A stretch of DNA of 38,348 nt. It comes from an uncultured Mediterraneibacter sp. (GTDB lineage Bacteria; Bacillota; Clostridia; Lachnospirales; Lachnospiraceae). Positions within the stretch are counted from its first letter, which is position 1, and each line of letters opens with the position of its first letter. The notes below the pieces were generated by a model. It was not told the DNA's origin and did no database searches. It saw nothing but the letters and a program-made list of their open reading frames with translations. The stretch lies in assembly GCA_944381495.1 (NCBI GenBank), contig CALWLJ010000028.1, forward strand, positions 1 through 38,348, in the 5' to 3' direction. Made by a program: the position numbers and the translations under genes. Shown here one piece after another: positions 17,179-24,827 of this stretch.

Positions 17179-18903
17179 CTATTTTTTTTCAATCCCGAGA
17201 TAAGGGAGAACATTATCGTAAATATCACGTAGAACAGGGGCAGCTATAGTTCCTCCATAATATATACCCTGAGGATTATGGATCACCACCAGCCCGATGA
17301 TCTGAGGATCTTCCGCCGGAGCAAATCCAAGAAATGATGAGATATATCTGTTTGCACTTCGGGGAAGTGTCTGAGAAGTAGCTGTCTTTCCTCCGATGGA
17401 ATAACCTTCAATATAGGCATTTTTTCCGGATCCTTCCGAAACCACGCTCTCCAGAAGCATGCGCATAGTTTCCGACGTTTTTTCAGATACGATGCCTTTC
17501 TTTGTTTCATACTGGAATTTTTCTATTTCAGTACCGTCCTCAGCAAGAACAGCCACGCCAAGATGAGGGGTAATCCTCGTCCCTCCGTTTATTATTGAAC
17601 TGACAGTAGTCAGCAGCTGAACTGGCGTAATCTGAAAGGACTGCCCAAAGGAAATGGTTGCCAGTTCAACCGTACCGATATTCTCCTTTTTGTGCATGAT
17701 TGTTCCTGCTTCTCCAGGCAGATCGATACCGGTCAGTGAAAACAGTCCAAACTGGTCAAAATAGTCATAAAAACGATCTGCCCCAAGCCGCAGACCGATA
17801 TCAATAAACACCGGGTTGCAGGAATTCTGGATTCCCTGCACAAATGTCTCCGCCCCATGTCCCCCCACTTTGTGGCAACGTATTTTCCTGTCTTCTACGA
17901 TTCGATATCCGGGACATACAAAAGTGTCATCCAGATCAACAACGCCTTCTTCCAGTGAAGCTGCCGCTGTAATAATCTTGAAGGTAGATCCGGGTTCATA
18001 GGTGTCGTTGATACATCCGTTTCTCCACATCTGGTTTAGTTCCTCCATCAATTCCTCCTCACTGAGAGAGTCTGCATCCACTCCGGTATTCAGATCATAC
18101 GGCTCATTAAGATTAAACTCCGGAACATTTACCATGGCGTAGACTTCTCCATTCTGCGGATTCATGAGCATGATAGAAACACTGTCTGCCTGTTTTTCCG
18201 CCATAACCTTCCTGGCAGCCTGCTCGCAGTATAACTGAATATTGTAATCAAGGGAAACCTGAAGAGTCTCGCCTGCAACCGGCTCAATTCTGTCTTCTGC
18301 CACTCCTTCCAGCTCGATCCCCCTGGCATCTGTTACAGTCAAAATCGTCCCGTTCTGCCCCTTCAGATATTCCTCATACTTTACTTCCAGGCCAATAATT
18401 CCCTGATTATCTCCTCCTGTAAATCCAAGTACTCTTGAAGCCAGCTGGTCGTAGGGGTAATATCGTTTATAATCTTCATCCACCTTTACCCCTGCCATAT
18501 CATAACTTCGAATCCGGTCACCGGTTTCTTTATCTACGTTCGTCCTGATTTTCTCCATAGATGAGACTTTTTCGACTCTTTTCCGCACATCTGCCTGGTC
18601 CATATCCAGTTCATCCGAAAGGATACGAATCACCTGTTCCGGATTTTCAATCTGACTGTGGATCACTGAAATCGTACATACGGTTCGGTTGGTCGCCAGA
18701 ACAACTCCGTTCCGGTCCACGATTTCTCCTCTTGCAGCTTTGATTTCCCTTTCTCTCTCATGGAGATCCTGCGCAAGCTGCTGGTAGTAATCCGCCTCAA
18801 AGATCATCAGATAGACAAGCCTTCCTATCAACCCCAGGATGATCAGGACAGCGCAGAGAAATACAATCAGTATTTTCTTCTTATTATAAGTTTTATTTTT
18901 CAT
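17179..18903 (-). CDS. Class B penicillin-binding protein, SpoVD/FtsI-type, with KTA motif
   Basis: Monofunctional transpeptidase that cross-links peptidoglycan outside the membrane, working with a SEDS partner. The 574-aa protein has one N-terminal membrane anchor (about residues 11-33), the pedestal motif RGEIVDRNG, and transpeptidase motifs STFK (306-309, active Ser), SCN (361-363) and, instead of KTG, KTA (506-508 in GGKTATSQ). It has no PASTA domain. The start at 18903 (ATG) is preferred; an upstream in-frame TTG (18915) lies inside a hairpin. As the second PBP of the cluster it corresponds in position to Bacillus spoVD, but which PBP is sporulation-specific cannot be told from sequence. 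Confidence 0.92.
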   Translation of the reverse strand: MKNKTYNKKKILIVFLCAVLIILGLIGRLVYLMIFEADYYQQLAQDLHEREREIKAARGEIVDRNGVVLATNRTVCTISVIHSQIENPEQVIRILSDELDMDQADVRKRVEKVSSMEKIRTNVDKETGDRIRSYDMAGVKVDEDYKRYYPYDQLASRVLGFTGGDNQGIIGLEVKYEEYLKGQNGTILTVTDARGIELEGVAEDRIEPVAGETLQVSLDYNIQLYCEQAARKVMAEKQADSVSIMLMNPQNGEVYAMVNVPEFNLNEPYDLNTGVDADSLSEEELMEELNQMWRNGCINDTYEPGSTFKIITAAASLEEGVVDLDDTFVCPGYRIVEDRKIRCHKVGGHGAETFVQGIQNSCNPVFIDIGLRLGADRFYDYFDQFGLFSLTGIDLPGEAGTIMHKKENIGTVELATISFGQSFQITPVQLLTTVSSIINGGTRITPHLGVAVLAEDGTEIEKFQYETKKGIVSEKTSETMRMLLESVVSEGSGKNAYIEGYSIGGKTATSQTLPRSANRYISSFLGFAPAEDPQIIGLVVIHNPQGIYYGGTIAAPVLRDIYDNVLPYLGIEKK

Positions 18904-18913
18904 TATAATAAAC

Positions 18914-18961
18914 AACCCCGCAGAAGATGTTTTTACAACTTATTACAACTTCTGCGGGGTT
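18914..18961 (-). terminator. Strong hairpin between the two PBP genes
   Basis: A perfect 13-bp stem, AACCCCGCAGAAG / CTTCTGCGGGGTT, with a 22-nt loop lies between the stop of the first PBP gene (18974) and the start of the second (18903). A broken T-run (TTGTTTATT) follows on the minus strand. It also covers the only GGGG that could act as ribosome binding site for the second gene, so it may be a partial terminator or attenuator. Confidence 0.6.
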
Positions 18962-18973
18962 ATTCCTGTTTTC

Positions 18974-20986
18974 TTATTCTATATTATCTCCGGTTGCCCA
19001 ATCGTCAAGATCTGGATCGTAACTGTCATCGATATATTCACCTGCAGGATTATCATATGTATCCTCATACTCTTCATCATAATCCGAATACTCAGTATCA
19101 CCAAGATCCTGTCCGCCGCCGGATGAATCTGCTGATCCTTCCGATATGGTTGTTATATCCATATACGGGAAAGCTTCCGTCATTATATTATTTGCAAGCT
19201 CAAGCACAAGAGCACTGTTGGCCTGTGATTCCACATTCGGCTCGTCGATCACCACGTAAATCAGAACCTCCGGATTTTCCTGTGGTGCATAGCCAATGTA
19301 AGACAGAAGGTATTTTCCGTTTCCTCTGGGCAGCTTCTCTGCGGTCCCTGTCTTTCCGCCGAGGTCATATCCTTCCACAGCCGCTTTCTTTCCTGTACCA
19401 TATCCCATAACAGCCTTCAGATATTCTTTGACCTGAGCAGATGTTTCTGAGGATACCGTCTTTCTCAGAAGGACAGGATCCTTTGTCTCTATTACGTTAC
19501 CGTCCTCATCCTGGATCTGTTTTACTACGTGAGGTTCGTAATAATATCCGCCATTGATCAGAGAGGAAAATGCTGCGACCATCTGTGTCATCGTCACATT
19601 AAAACTCTGTCCAAAGGAATTCGTTGCAAGATCAGTGGCTGTCATCTTATCCGCTGTATAAAGCAGAGCAGATGTTGCCGCTTCCGCCGGAAGATCAATA
19701 CCTGTATATTCTCCAAAGCCAAAAATATGCTGATACCGGACAAAATTGTCAATTCCGATTTTTTCGGACATTTCCATCAGAGCTACATTACAGGAATAAG
19801 CAAGAGCATCCTGAACTGTCTCTGTACCATGACCGGATCTCAGATGACATCCAATATCATAGCCGCCCACACGAAGAGAACCAGAGCAGTAAAAAGTCTC
19901 GTCGCCGGTCAGTGTTCCTGTCTCAAGCCCCGCCGCTATGGTAAACGGTTTGAAAGTCGATCCCGGCTCATATGCATCACTGACGCAGAAATTTCTCCAC
20001 AGCTCACTCATGGCATTCATCTGGTCTTCTTCTGGCATTGCTTTCCACTCTTCATCGGAATAAAGGACAGAGAGATCTCTGGGATTATTCAGATCAAAGT
20101 TCGGATAGGACGCTTCTGCCAGAATCTCCCCTGTATTGGGATTCATGATTATTACCGCAGTATTTTTGCTTCCAGGTTCCCCTTCTCTTGCTTCTCCTGC
20201 ATGTGCCTCATTAAATTCAAGAATACATTTCTCTACAATGCTCTGAAGCGTCACATCAATTGTTGACACCACCGTATTCCCATTTCTGGCCGCCTTAACG
20301 GTTCGTTCAATATTGGAATTATCATCAAAATATCCATATTCCCTTCCATCTGTTCCATTCAAAACATCGTTATATGCATTCTCGATTCCAATTGCTCCAA
20401 CATTTCCTGAATATGTGAACCCTATCACGTCGCTCGCCAGGCTGTTGTATGGATATGTCCTGATGTAATCTTCCTCCAGCCACACTCCCTGTACATTCGG
20501 ATAATTCTCACTATCCTCATCAATTTCCATAAACCGGCTTGCCGTTGCATAATCCACATCGCGATCCAGTATTACATAACGGCTGTTCGGTTTTTCTTTC
20601 ACAGCTTCATCAATAACATCTCCGGATATTCCAAAACATTCTTCAACTGCCTCCTTAGTTGGTTCCAGATAAGAATCTTTTTCTGTTATTGCAACTACAT
20701 CCAGGATCACATTATAGACACGCTCGCTGGTAGCCAGCTTAGTTCCGTTTCTGTCTACAATATCTCCCCTTTTATAAGGGATCGTCCTGCTGCTGTAGTT
20801 CTGCTGATCAAGTACAATCTTTGTGTATCTGCTGCCGCTTGTAATATCAATATAAGCGATTCTCCCGATAAGAATGGCAAAAGCCAGTAAAACTGCGATA
20901 AACAGCATTACCAGCTTTCGCTGCATTCTCAGCGGGAACCTTTTCGTAAGAAATTCAAATCTGTTTCTTTTCTTTCTTCCTGCCAT
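18974..20986 (-). CDS. Class B penicillin-binding protein, FtsI/PBP2B-type
   Basis: Septal transpeptidase of the divisome in the position of Bacillus pbpB. The 670-aa protein has a basic N-terminus, one membrane anchor (about 24-46), the dimerisation/pedestal region with KRGDIVDRNG, and transpeptidase motifs STFK (343-346), SCN (398-400) and KTGTAEK (545-551). It ends in an unusual acidic Asp/Glu/Tyr/Ser tail of about 50 residues instead of PASTA repeats. The start at 20986 is chosen because AAGGAA lies eight bases upstream; an in-frame ATG at 21025 is weaker. It follows ftsL closely. Confidence 0.93.
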   Translation of the reverse strand: MAGRKKRNRFEFLTKRFPLRMQRKLVMLFIAVLLAFAILIGRIAYIDITSGSRYTKIVLDQQNYSSRTIPYKRGDIVDRNGTKLATSERVYNVILDVVAITEKDSYLEPTKEAVEECFGISGDVIDEAVKEKPNSRYVILDRDVDYATASRFMEIDEDSENYPNVQGVWLEEDYIRTYPYNSLASDVIGFTYSGNVGAIGIENAYNDVLNGTDGREYGYFDDNSNIERTVKAARNGNTVVSTIDVTLQSIVEKCILEFNEAHAGEAREGEPGSKNTAVIIMNPNTGEILAEASYPNFDLNNPRDLSVLYSDEEWKAMPEEDQMNAMSELWRNFCVSDAYEPGSTFKPFTIAAGLETGTLTGDETFYCSGSLRVGGYDIGCHLRSGHGTETVQDALAYSCNVALMEMSEKIGIDNFVRYQHIFGFGEYTGIDLPAEAATSALLYTADKMTATDLATNSFGQSFNVTMTQMVAAFSSLINGGYYYEPHVVKQIQDEDGNVIETKDPVLLRKTVSSETSAQVKEYLKAVMGYGTGKKAAVEGYDLGGKTGTAEKLPRGNGKYLLSYIGYAPQENPEVLIYVVIDEPNVESQANSALVLELANNIMTEAFPYMDITTISEGSADSSGGGQDLGDTEYSDYDEEYEDTYDNPAGEYIDDSYDPDLDDWATGDNIE

Positions 20987-21065
20987 ATTTTCTGTTCCTT
21001 TTTTACAATAACTGTTTTCATTCATTCCATCCCGAATCCGATCTGCGGGAATTTACAGTTTCTGT

Positions 21066-21632
21066 CTAATTTGAAACTTCCTTTGACTGCGCCAGCACGC
21101 CATCTTCCGGAATATCATAATACTGTCTTACATAGTCGCTGGTAGGACTGTTATATTCGATAACAGTTCCTTCCGCTTCATAGACCAGTCCCATCTCACC
21201 CATAGCACGTGTACGCACCTCTTCCAGATTTACAGAATCCAGTGCAGCATTATATTCTGTATTATTGACTTCTTTCAAATCCGCAAGTTTTTGCTGGAGT
21301 GATGTAATATTCTCCGAACGATTTACAACTTCTGACTGAAGATGTAGATACAATACGCATACTGCTACAGCAAAGACAGCTGCGGCAGTAAGGAATACAG
21401 CATATGCAGGACTGATATTCATGGCACGGTTTCTGTTTCTTCGAACCTGACTGCTTGTCCGTCTTGTCCGCTCAGGATGAACCTCCGTTCTCCGCTGAGG
21501 CGGTACGGCTGTGCGCCTCTGAGGCCGCGCTTCTGCCTGGCGGACAGCACTGCCGTATACATAATCTTCTCTCCGGCCCGCACCTGATGTAGTTCTTCGT
21601 CTGTAATTCATAGATGACCTTCTGTCTGCCAT
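21066..21632 (-). CDS. ftsL: FtsL-like division protein
   Basis: Small bitopic divisome protein expected to bridge DivIB/DivIC and the septal PBP. The 188-aa protein has a long, arginine-rich cytoplasmic N-terminal part (to about residue 70), one membrane segment (about 72-95), a short leucine-zipper-like coiled coil (SENITSLQQKLADLKEVNN) and a C-terminal tail. Sequence conservation in FtsL is low, so the call rests on topology and its place between rsmH and the first PBP gene. The start at 21632 is chosen for AAAGGAG ten bases upstream. A TTG start at 21653 is possible but would overlap that site. Confidence 0.82.
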   Translation of the reverse strand: MADRRSSMNYRRRTTSGAGRREDYVYGSAVRQAEARPQRRTAVPPQRRTEVHPERTRRTSSQVRRNRNRAMNISPAYAVFLTAAAVFAVAVCVLYLHLQSEVVNRSENITSLQQKLADLKEVNNTEYNAALDSVNLEEVRTRAMGEMGLVYEAEGTVIEYNSPTSDYVRQYYDIPEDGVLAQSKEVSN

Positions 21633-21656
21633 AATGCAAAAGCTCCTTTCCAATCT

Positions 21657-21689
21657 GGCCCGCCGGGGCTCTCCCCTTCCCCGCGGGCC
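21657..21689 (-). other. GC-rich hairpin in front of ftsL
   Basis: GGCCCGCCGGGG (21657-21668) pairs with CCCCGCGGGCC (21679-21689) with one bulged C and a 10-nt loop. It lies directly before the ftsL ribosome binding site in the rsmH-ftsL gap. There is no T-run, so a processing, stabilising or translational role is more likely than termination. Confidence 0.55.
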
Positions 21690-21777
21690 TCTCCTGCTTC
21701 ACACACAGTCAGATTCTCAGATTGTATTACAGCCTGTTCTGACTATGTATGAAATATGACTTGAAATACTCCCTTTC

Positions 21778-22713
21778 TCATGAACGTTCAAAAATTCTGA
21801 GTTTTGCGCTCTTTGAACGTGGATTTGCCTCTATCTCTTCCTCTGATGGAAGGATCGGCTTTCTTGTGATTACTTTCCCTTTTGATACTTTTCCGCACAC
21901 ACATACAGGAAAATAACTCGGACAGGTACATGGATTCTCGTTTTTCCGGAATGCACTCTTTACAATCCTGTCCTCCAGCGAATGAAATGTAATAACACAA
22001 ATGCGGCCGCCCGGATTCAGCATATCAATCATGTCATCCAGGGAATCTCTCAGCACGTCAAGCTCATGATTTAATTCAATCCGTATTGCCTGAAAGGTTC
22101 TCTTTGACGGATGTCCTGATGTCTTCTGAATCTTCATCGGAATCGCGTGTTTTATAATCTCATTCAGCTGCCCGGTTGTCTCGATCGGCTCTTTCTCGCG
22201 TGCCGCAACAATATGTTTTGCAATATTTTTGGCAAACCGATCTTCTCCGTAATCACGGATCACGCGATAAAGTTCTGCTTCGCTGTAACCATTGACAATA
22301 TCCCTGGCCGTCATTTTCTGCCGCTGATCCATCCTCATATCAAGCGGCGCGTCCATCCGGTATGAAAAACCTCTTTCGGCTGTATCAAGCTGATAAGAGG
22401 ATACACCCAGATCCACCGTAATACCGTCAACTCTGTCAACACCGATCTCATGGAGCCTTGGCTTCATATCACAGTAATTGCTCCGTATTATTGTGACCTT
22501 CTCCCCGAAGCCTTCCAGATGCTTTCCCGCCGCTTCAATAGCGTCGGCATCCTGATCTATACCTATTAATCTCCCCTTTTCGTTCAGCCGGCTGCAGACT
22601 TCATAAGCATGTCCTCCCCCGCCAAGGGTAGCGTCCACATAAATGCCATCCGGCCTGACGTTAAGCCCGTCCACCGTCTCATACAGCAGAACGGAAATGT
22701 GCGAGAATGCCAT
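21778..22713 (-). CDS. rsmH: 16S rRNA m4C1402 methyltransferase RsmH
   Basis: SAM-dependent methyltransferase that modifies the N4 of C1402 in 16S rRNA (formerly MraW). The 311-aa protein begins [19 protein letters not shown] and has the SAM loop [44 protein letters not shown], and late [15 protein letters not shown], all diagnostic. AGGAGG is well placed before the ATG. It is 13 bp downstream of mraZ, the standard dcw start. Confidence 0.97.
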   Translation of the reverse strand: MAFSHISVLLYETVDGLNVRPDGIYVDATLGGGGHAYEVCSRLNEKGRLIGIDQDADAIEAAGKHLEGFGEKVTIIRSNYCDMKPRLHEIGVDRVDGITVDLGVSSYQLDTAERGFSYRMDAPLDMRMDQRQKMTARDIVNGYSEAELYRVIRDYGEDRFAKNIAKHIVAAREKEPIETTGQLNEIIKHAIPMKIQKTSGHPSKRTFQAIRIELNHELDVLRDSLDDMIDMLNPGGRICVITFHSLEDRIVKSAFRKNENPCTCPSYFPVCVCGKVSKGKVITRKPILPSEEEIEANPRSKSAKLRIFERS

Positions 22714-22726
22714 AACTTCCTCCTTC

Positions 22727-23164
22727 TTAGATTCTGATACCTATTGCTTCCATTCTTTCCGCAATTGCATCCAGATCTTCTTCGCTGACCTGGCTTCTCT
22801 CCTCCCAGAGAGCTTTATCCCAGATTTCAACACGATCCTGGACTCCCACCAGGACTACGTCTTTCTCCAGATGTGCTGCCTTACGAAGAGACGGCGGGAC
22901 AAGAACTCTCCCCTGCTTGTCAAAACTGCCCTCTGACGCACTTCCAAAAAAATAACGTTTAAAAATTCTGGCATCCTTGTTCATCCGTGGTAAGGTTTCA
23001 AGTTCAGCGACGAATTTGTTCCATTCTTCCTGAGAGTAGACAAAAAGACATCCTTCCAGCCCGTTACATATCACGAAACTGTCTCCCAGATCATCTCTCA
23101 GTTTAGCCGGGATGATCAGTCTGCCCTTTTCATCTATACTGTGATTAAACTCTCCTAAAAGCAT
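22727..23164 (-). CDS. mraZ: Transcriptional regulator MraZ
   Basis: AbrB-fold DNA-binding protein that controls the dcw operon; in E. coli it represses its own promoter by binding direct repeats upstream of mraZ. The 145-aa protein has two copies of the swapped-hairpin motif, [13 protein letters not shown] and [14 protein letters not shown], as in all MraZ. AAAGGG lies six bases upstream of the ATG. It is the first gene of the cluster, and a block of 10-bp repeats of the expected kind lies directly upstream. Confidence 0.97.
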   Translation of the reverse strand: MLLGEFNHSIDEKGRLIIPAKLRDDLGDSFVICNGLEGCLFVYSQEEWNKFVAELETLPRMNKDARIFKRYFFGSASEGSFDKQGRVLVPPSLRKAAHLEKDVVLVGVQDRVEIWDKALWEERSQVSEEDLDAIAERMEAIGIRI

Positions 23165-23204
23165 CCGGAACCCTTTCTCTTAATGTGAGCCTCCACATCG
23201 CTCC

Positions 23205-23259
23205 CCACTTTGTACCACTGTCCACCACTTCTCACCACTTGACTCCATTGTAAACCACA
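23205..23259 (-). promoter_or_regulatory. MraZ operator: 10-bp-phased repeats
   Basis: On the minus strand AGTGG occurs at 23205-23209, 23215-23219, 23225-23229 and 23235-23239, then AATGG (23245-23249) and TGTGG (23255-23259): six units spaced exactly 10 bp. The first four are identical. They overlap the -10 element and the expected start of transcription. This matches the known arrangement of MraZ boxes (short GTG-containing repeats one helical turn apart). Confidence 0.85.
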
Positions 23260-23275
23260 CGTCCCCCTTTTTCAA
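23247..23275 (-). promoter_or_regulatory. dcw cluster promoter
   Basis: TTGAAA (23270-23275), a 17-bp spacer and TACAAT (23247-23252) on the minus strand form a strong sigma-A promoter whose -10 lies within the MraZ repeats. Confidence 0.85.
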
Positions 23276-23352
23276 CCCCTTTTTTTGCTTTTTAGAGTTC
23301 CAAAAACTTTCATATTTTCCGTTGGAAACCGTTTTGAACGGAATAAAACAAA

Positions 23353-23390
23353 AGATGTGGGGTACAGCCTCCCGGCTGTACCCCACATCT
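23353..23390 (-). terminator. Strong terminator upstream of the dcw promoter
   Basis: A perfect 17-bp stem (AGATGTGGGGTACAGCC / GGCTGTACCCCACATCT) with a 4-nt loop is followed on the minus strand by TTTTGTTTTATT. It ends the transcript of the small membrane protein gene just before the mraZ promoter. Confidence 0.9.
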
Positions 23391-23423
23391 GGTGATAATA
23401 ATAAGTATTCTGTTATCTTATCT

Positions 23424-23666
23424 TTATTCCGACTGATTCATGCTGTTCAGATAATCCGTCACTGCACTGTAATTCACTTCCGCAACTACTCTTTGTCTAT
23501 TAGACTCATGAATATCATATGCAGAATAAGCTACCCATGCAACAAACGCAACCGCTATCACGGAAACGACCGTACGTCGAACATACTTCAACGTTCTCTG
23601 CTTCCGCATGTTCTGTTTTCGATTTGCTTTTTCTTTTTTATAGCGGTCAACCTTTTCCTGACTCAT
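23424..23666 (-). CDS. Small single-pass membrane protein upstream of mraZ
   Basis: An 80-aa protein of unknown function. Residues 1-32 are very basic (Lys/Arg-rich, probably cytoplasmic), residues about 33-52 form one membrane helix, and a short extracytoplasmic tail follows. The topology recalls FtsL/DivIC-type division proteins but no leucine zipper is visible. The start is set at 23666 because AAAGGAG lies eight bases upstream. It is a single-gene unit with its own terminator, next to the dcw promoter. Confidence 0.7.
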   Translation of the reverse strand: MSQEKVDRYKKEKANRKQNMRKQRTLKYVRRTVVSVIAVAFVAWVAYSAYDIHESNRQRVVAEVNYSAVTDYLNSMNQSE

Positions 23667-23696
23667 GTTACTCGCTCCTTTCAACACGCTAGTGAC

Positions 23697-23726
23697 AGTT
23701 TAACACATCCCCGAGGCAGTTGACAA
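23697..23726 (-). promoter_or_regulatory. Possible promoter of the small membrane protein
   Basis: TTGTCA (23721-23726), an 18-bp spacer and TAAACT (23697-23702) with an upstream TG dinucleotide on the minus strand. Only partly consensus. Confidence 0.4.
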
Positions 23727-23747
23727 GGTTTTCTTTCCAGATCAGGA

Positions 23748-24587
23748 TTACAATACTACTATAACACCGCCATCACTGGCATACATAGTACTGATTCCTG
23801 CTGTATCGATGATAAAGCTTGATTTTACCGGCAGACGTTCAAGAAGCATCCTCTCCACCGTTTTCGCCCGTTCCGGACAGTTACAGTGAGAAATAGCAAG
23901 AATCTTGTTTTCAACCCCCTTTGCTTCCTGTGCGATTCTATCTACCATTTTCGCAAGCGCCTTTTTCATTCCTCTCGCCTGCCCCAGCTGACAGATTGTT
24001 CCCTGAGGAGTAGAACCGAGAACCGGTTTTATATTTAAGGCGCTTGCCACAAATGATTTTATTCCTGTCAATCGGCCGTTTTTACGAAGGACATCCAGAT
24101 TTTCCAGAACAAAATATGTGTGCTGCTCTTCTATATAATTCTCCACGCAGCGTACAACCTCCTCGAAACTCATATGCTTTTCTTCACATTCTCTGATTTT
24201 GAGTGCAATCAATGTCTCCCCTACTGATGCTGACTTCGAATTAAAAACATGTATCTTCTTTTCCGGATTCTCTTCCCGGAACAGACGGCTGCCAAGCTCC
24301 GCACTGTTATAGGAACCACTCAATTCAGAAGAGAGGGTTACCGCATAAACCCGCTTCACATCACAGCTATAAAGGCTCATATATTCTTCAGGAGAAGGGC
24401 AGGAAGACCTGGGACATTCCTGACTCTCGGCCACTCTCTTCAAAAAATCCGCCTGATCAAACGTCTGGTCATCTACAATATTTACTCCGTTAACGAGCAT
24501 GCTCAATGAAGCCGTAACAAATATCCCGCTTTCCTTCATCTCACGGGTAAGCTCCCCACAGCTGTCCACAACAATTTTATAATCCAT
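23748..24587 (-). CDS. DegV-family fatty-acid-binding protein
   Basis: A 279-aa DegV/FakB-type protein. Family members bind a fatty acid in a deep pocket and, as FakB, present it to the kinase FakA for incorporation into phospholipid. Visible motifs are the N-terminal KIVVDSCGEL, TFDQADFLKR, the binding-site signature CPSPEEYMSLY, VTLSSELSGSYNSA, and GRLTG in the middle. GGAGGAG lies five bases upstream of the ATG at 24587, so longer in-frame starts are rejected. No FakA gene is in the window. It is a separate unit with a good promoter. Confidence 0.92.
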   Translation of the reverse strand: MDYKIVVDSCGELTREMKESGIFVTASLSMLVNGVNIVDDQTFDQADFLKRVAESQECPRSSCPSPEEYMSLYSCDVKRVYAVTLSSELSGSYNSAELGSRLFREENPEKKIHVFNSKSASVGETLIALKIRECEEKHMSFEEVVRCVENYIEEQHTYFVLENLDVLRKNGRLTGIKSFVASALNIKPVLGSTPQGTICQLGQARGMKKALAKMVDRIAQEAKGVENKILAISHCNCPERAKTVERMLLERLPVKSSFIIDTAGISTMYASDGGVIVVL

Positions 24588-24655
24588 AGATTCTCCTCCA
24601 GACCACGAAATGCATTTTGTATTCCCATAATATATGGTTTTTAATACCACATCTA

Positions 24656-24684
24656 AATATACCACAATTTTACATACATGTGAA
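24656..24684 (-). promoter_or_regulatory. degV promoter
   Basis: TTCACA (24679-24684), a 17-bp spacer and TATATT (24656-24661) on the minus strand, about 70 bp before the ATG. Confidence 0.65.
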
Positions 24685-24757
24685 GACTGAATTAGAACTG
24701 TTTTCTGTTGTGTTTTCTTTCTATAATTTCAGGTGCAGAACAGACAATAATAATGCC

Positions 24758-24788
24758 GGCAGCAACCAGAATACATCCAGTTGCTGCC
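24758..24788. terminator. Hairpin after the second SEDS gene
   Basis: GGCAGCAAC (24758-24766) pairs with GTTGCTGCC (24780-24788). It lies 40 bp beyond the SEDS stop on the minus strand, where only a weak T-rich tail (ATTATTATTG) follows; the opposite strand has a better T-run. Confidence 0.55.
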
Positions 24789-24827
24789 AGCGTTTCTCTT
24801 TTTTCCTTATTATATTATAATCATGTG

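Noticed and set aside
16197-17249. A 350-codon open frame on the plus strand
   Set aside because: It is antisense to mraY, has a Lys/Asn/Gln/His-rich composition without domains, and lacks a ribosome binding site. mraY is certain.
19529-20266. A 245-codon plus-strand frame
   Set aside because: It is antisense to the first PBP gene, whose catalytic motifs lie in that interval.
23180-23386. A 68-codon minus-strand frame upstream of mraZ
   Set aside because: It runs across the promoter, MraZ repeats and terminator stem; its sequence is only the repeats read as protein.
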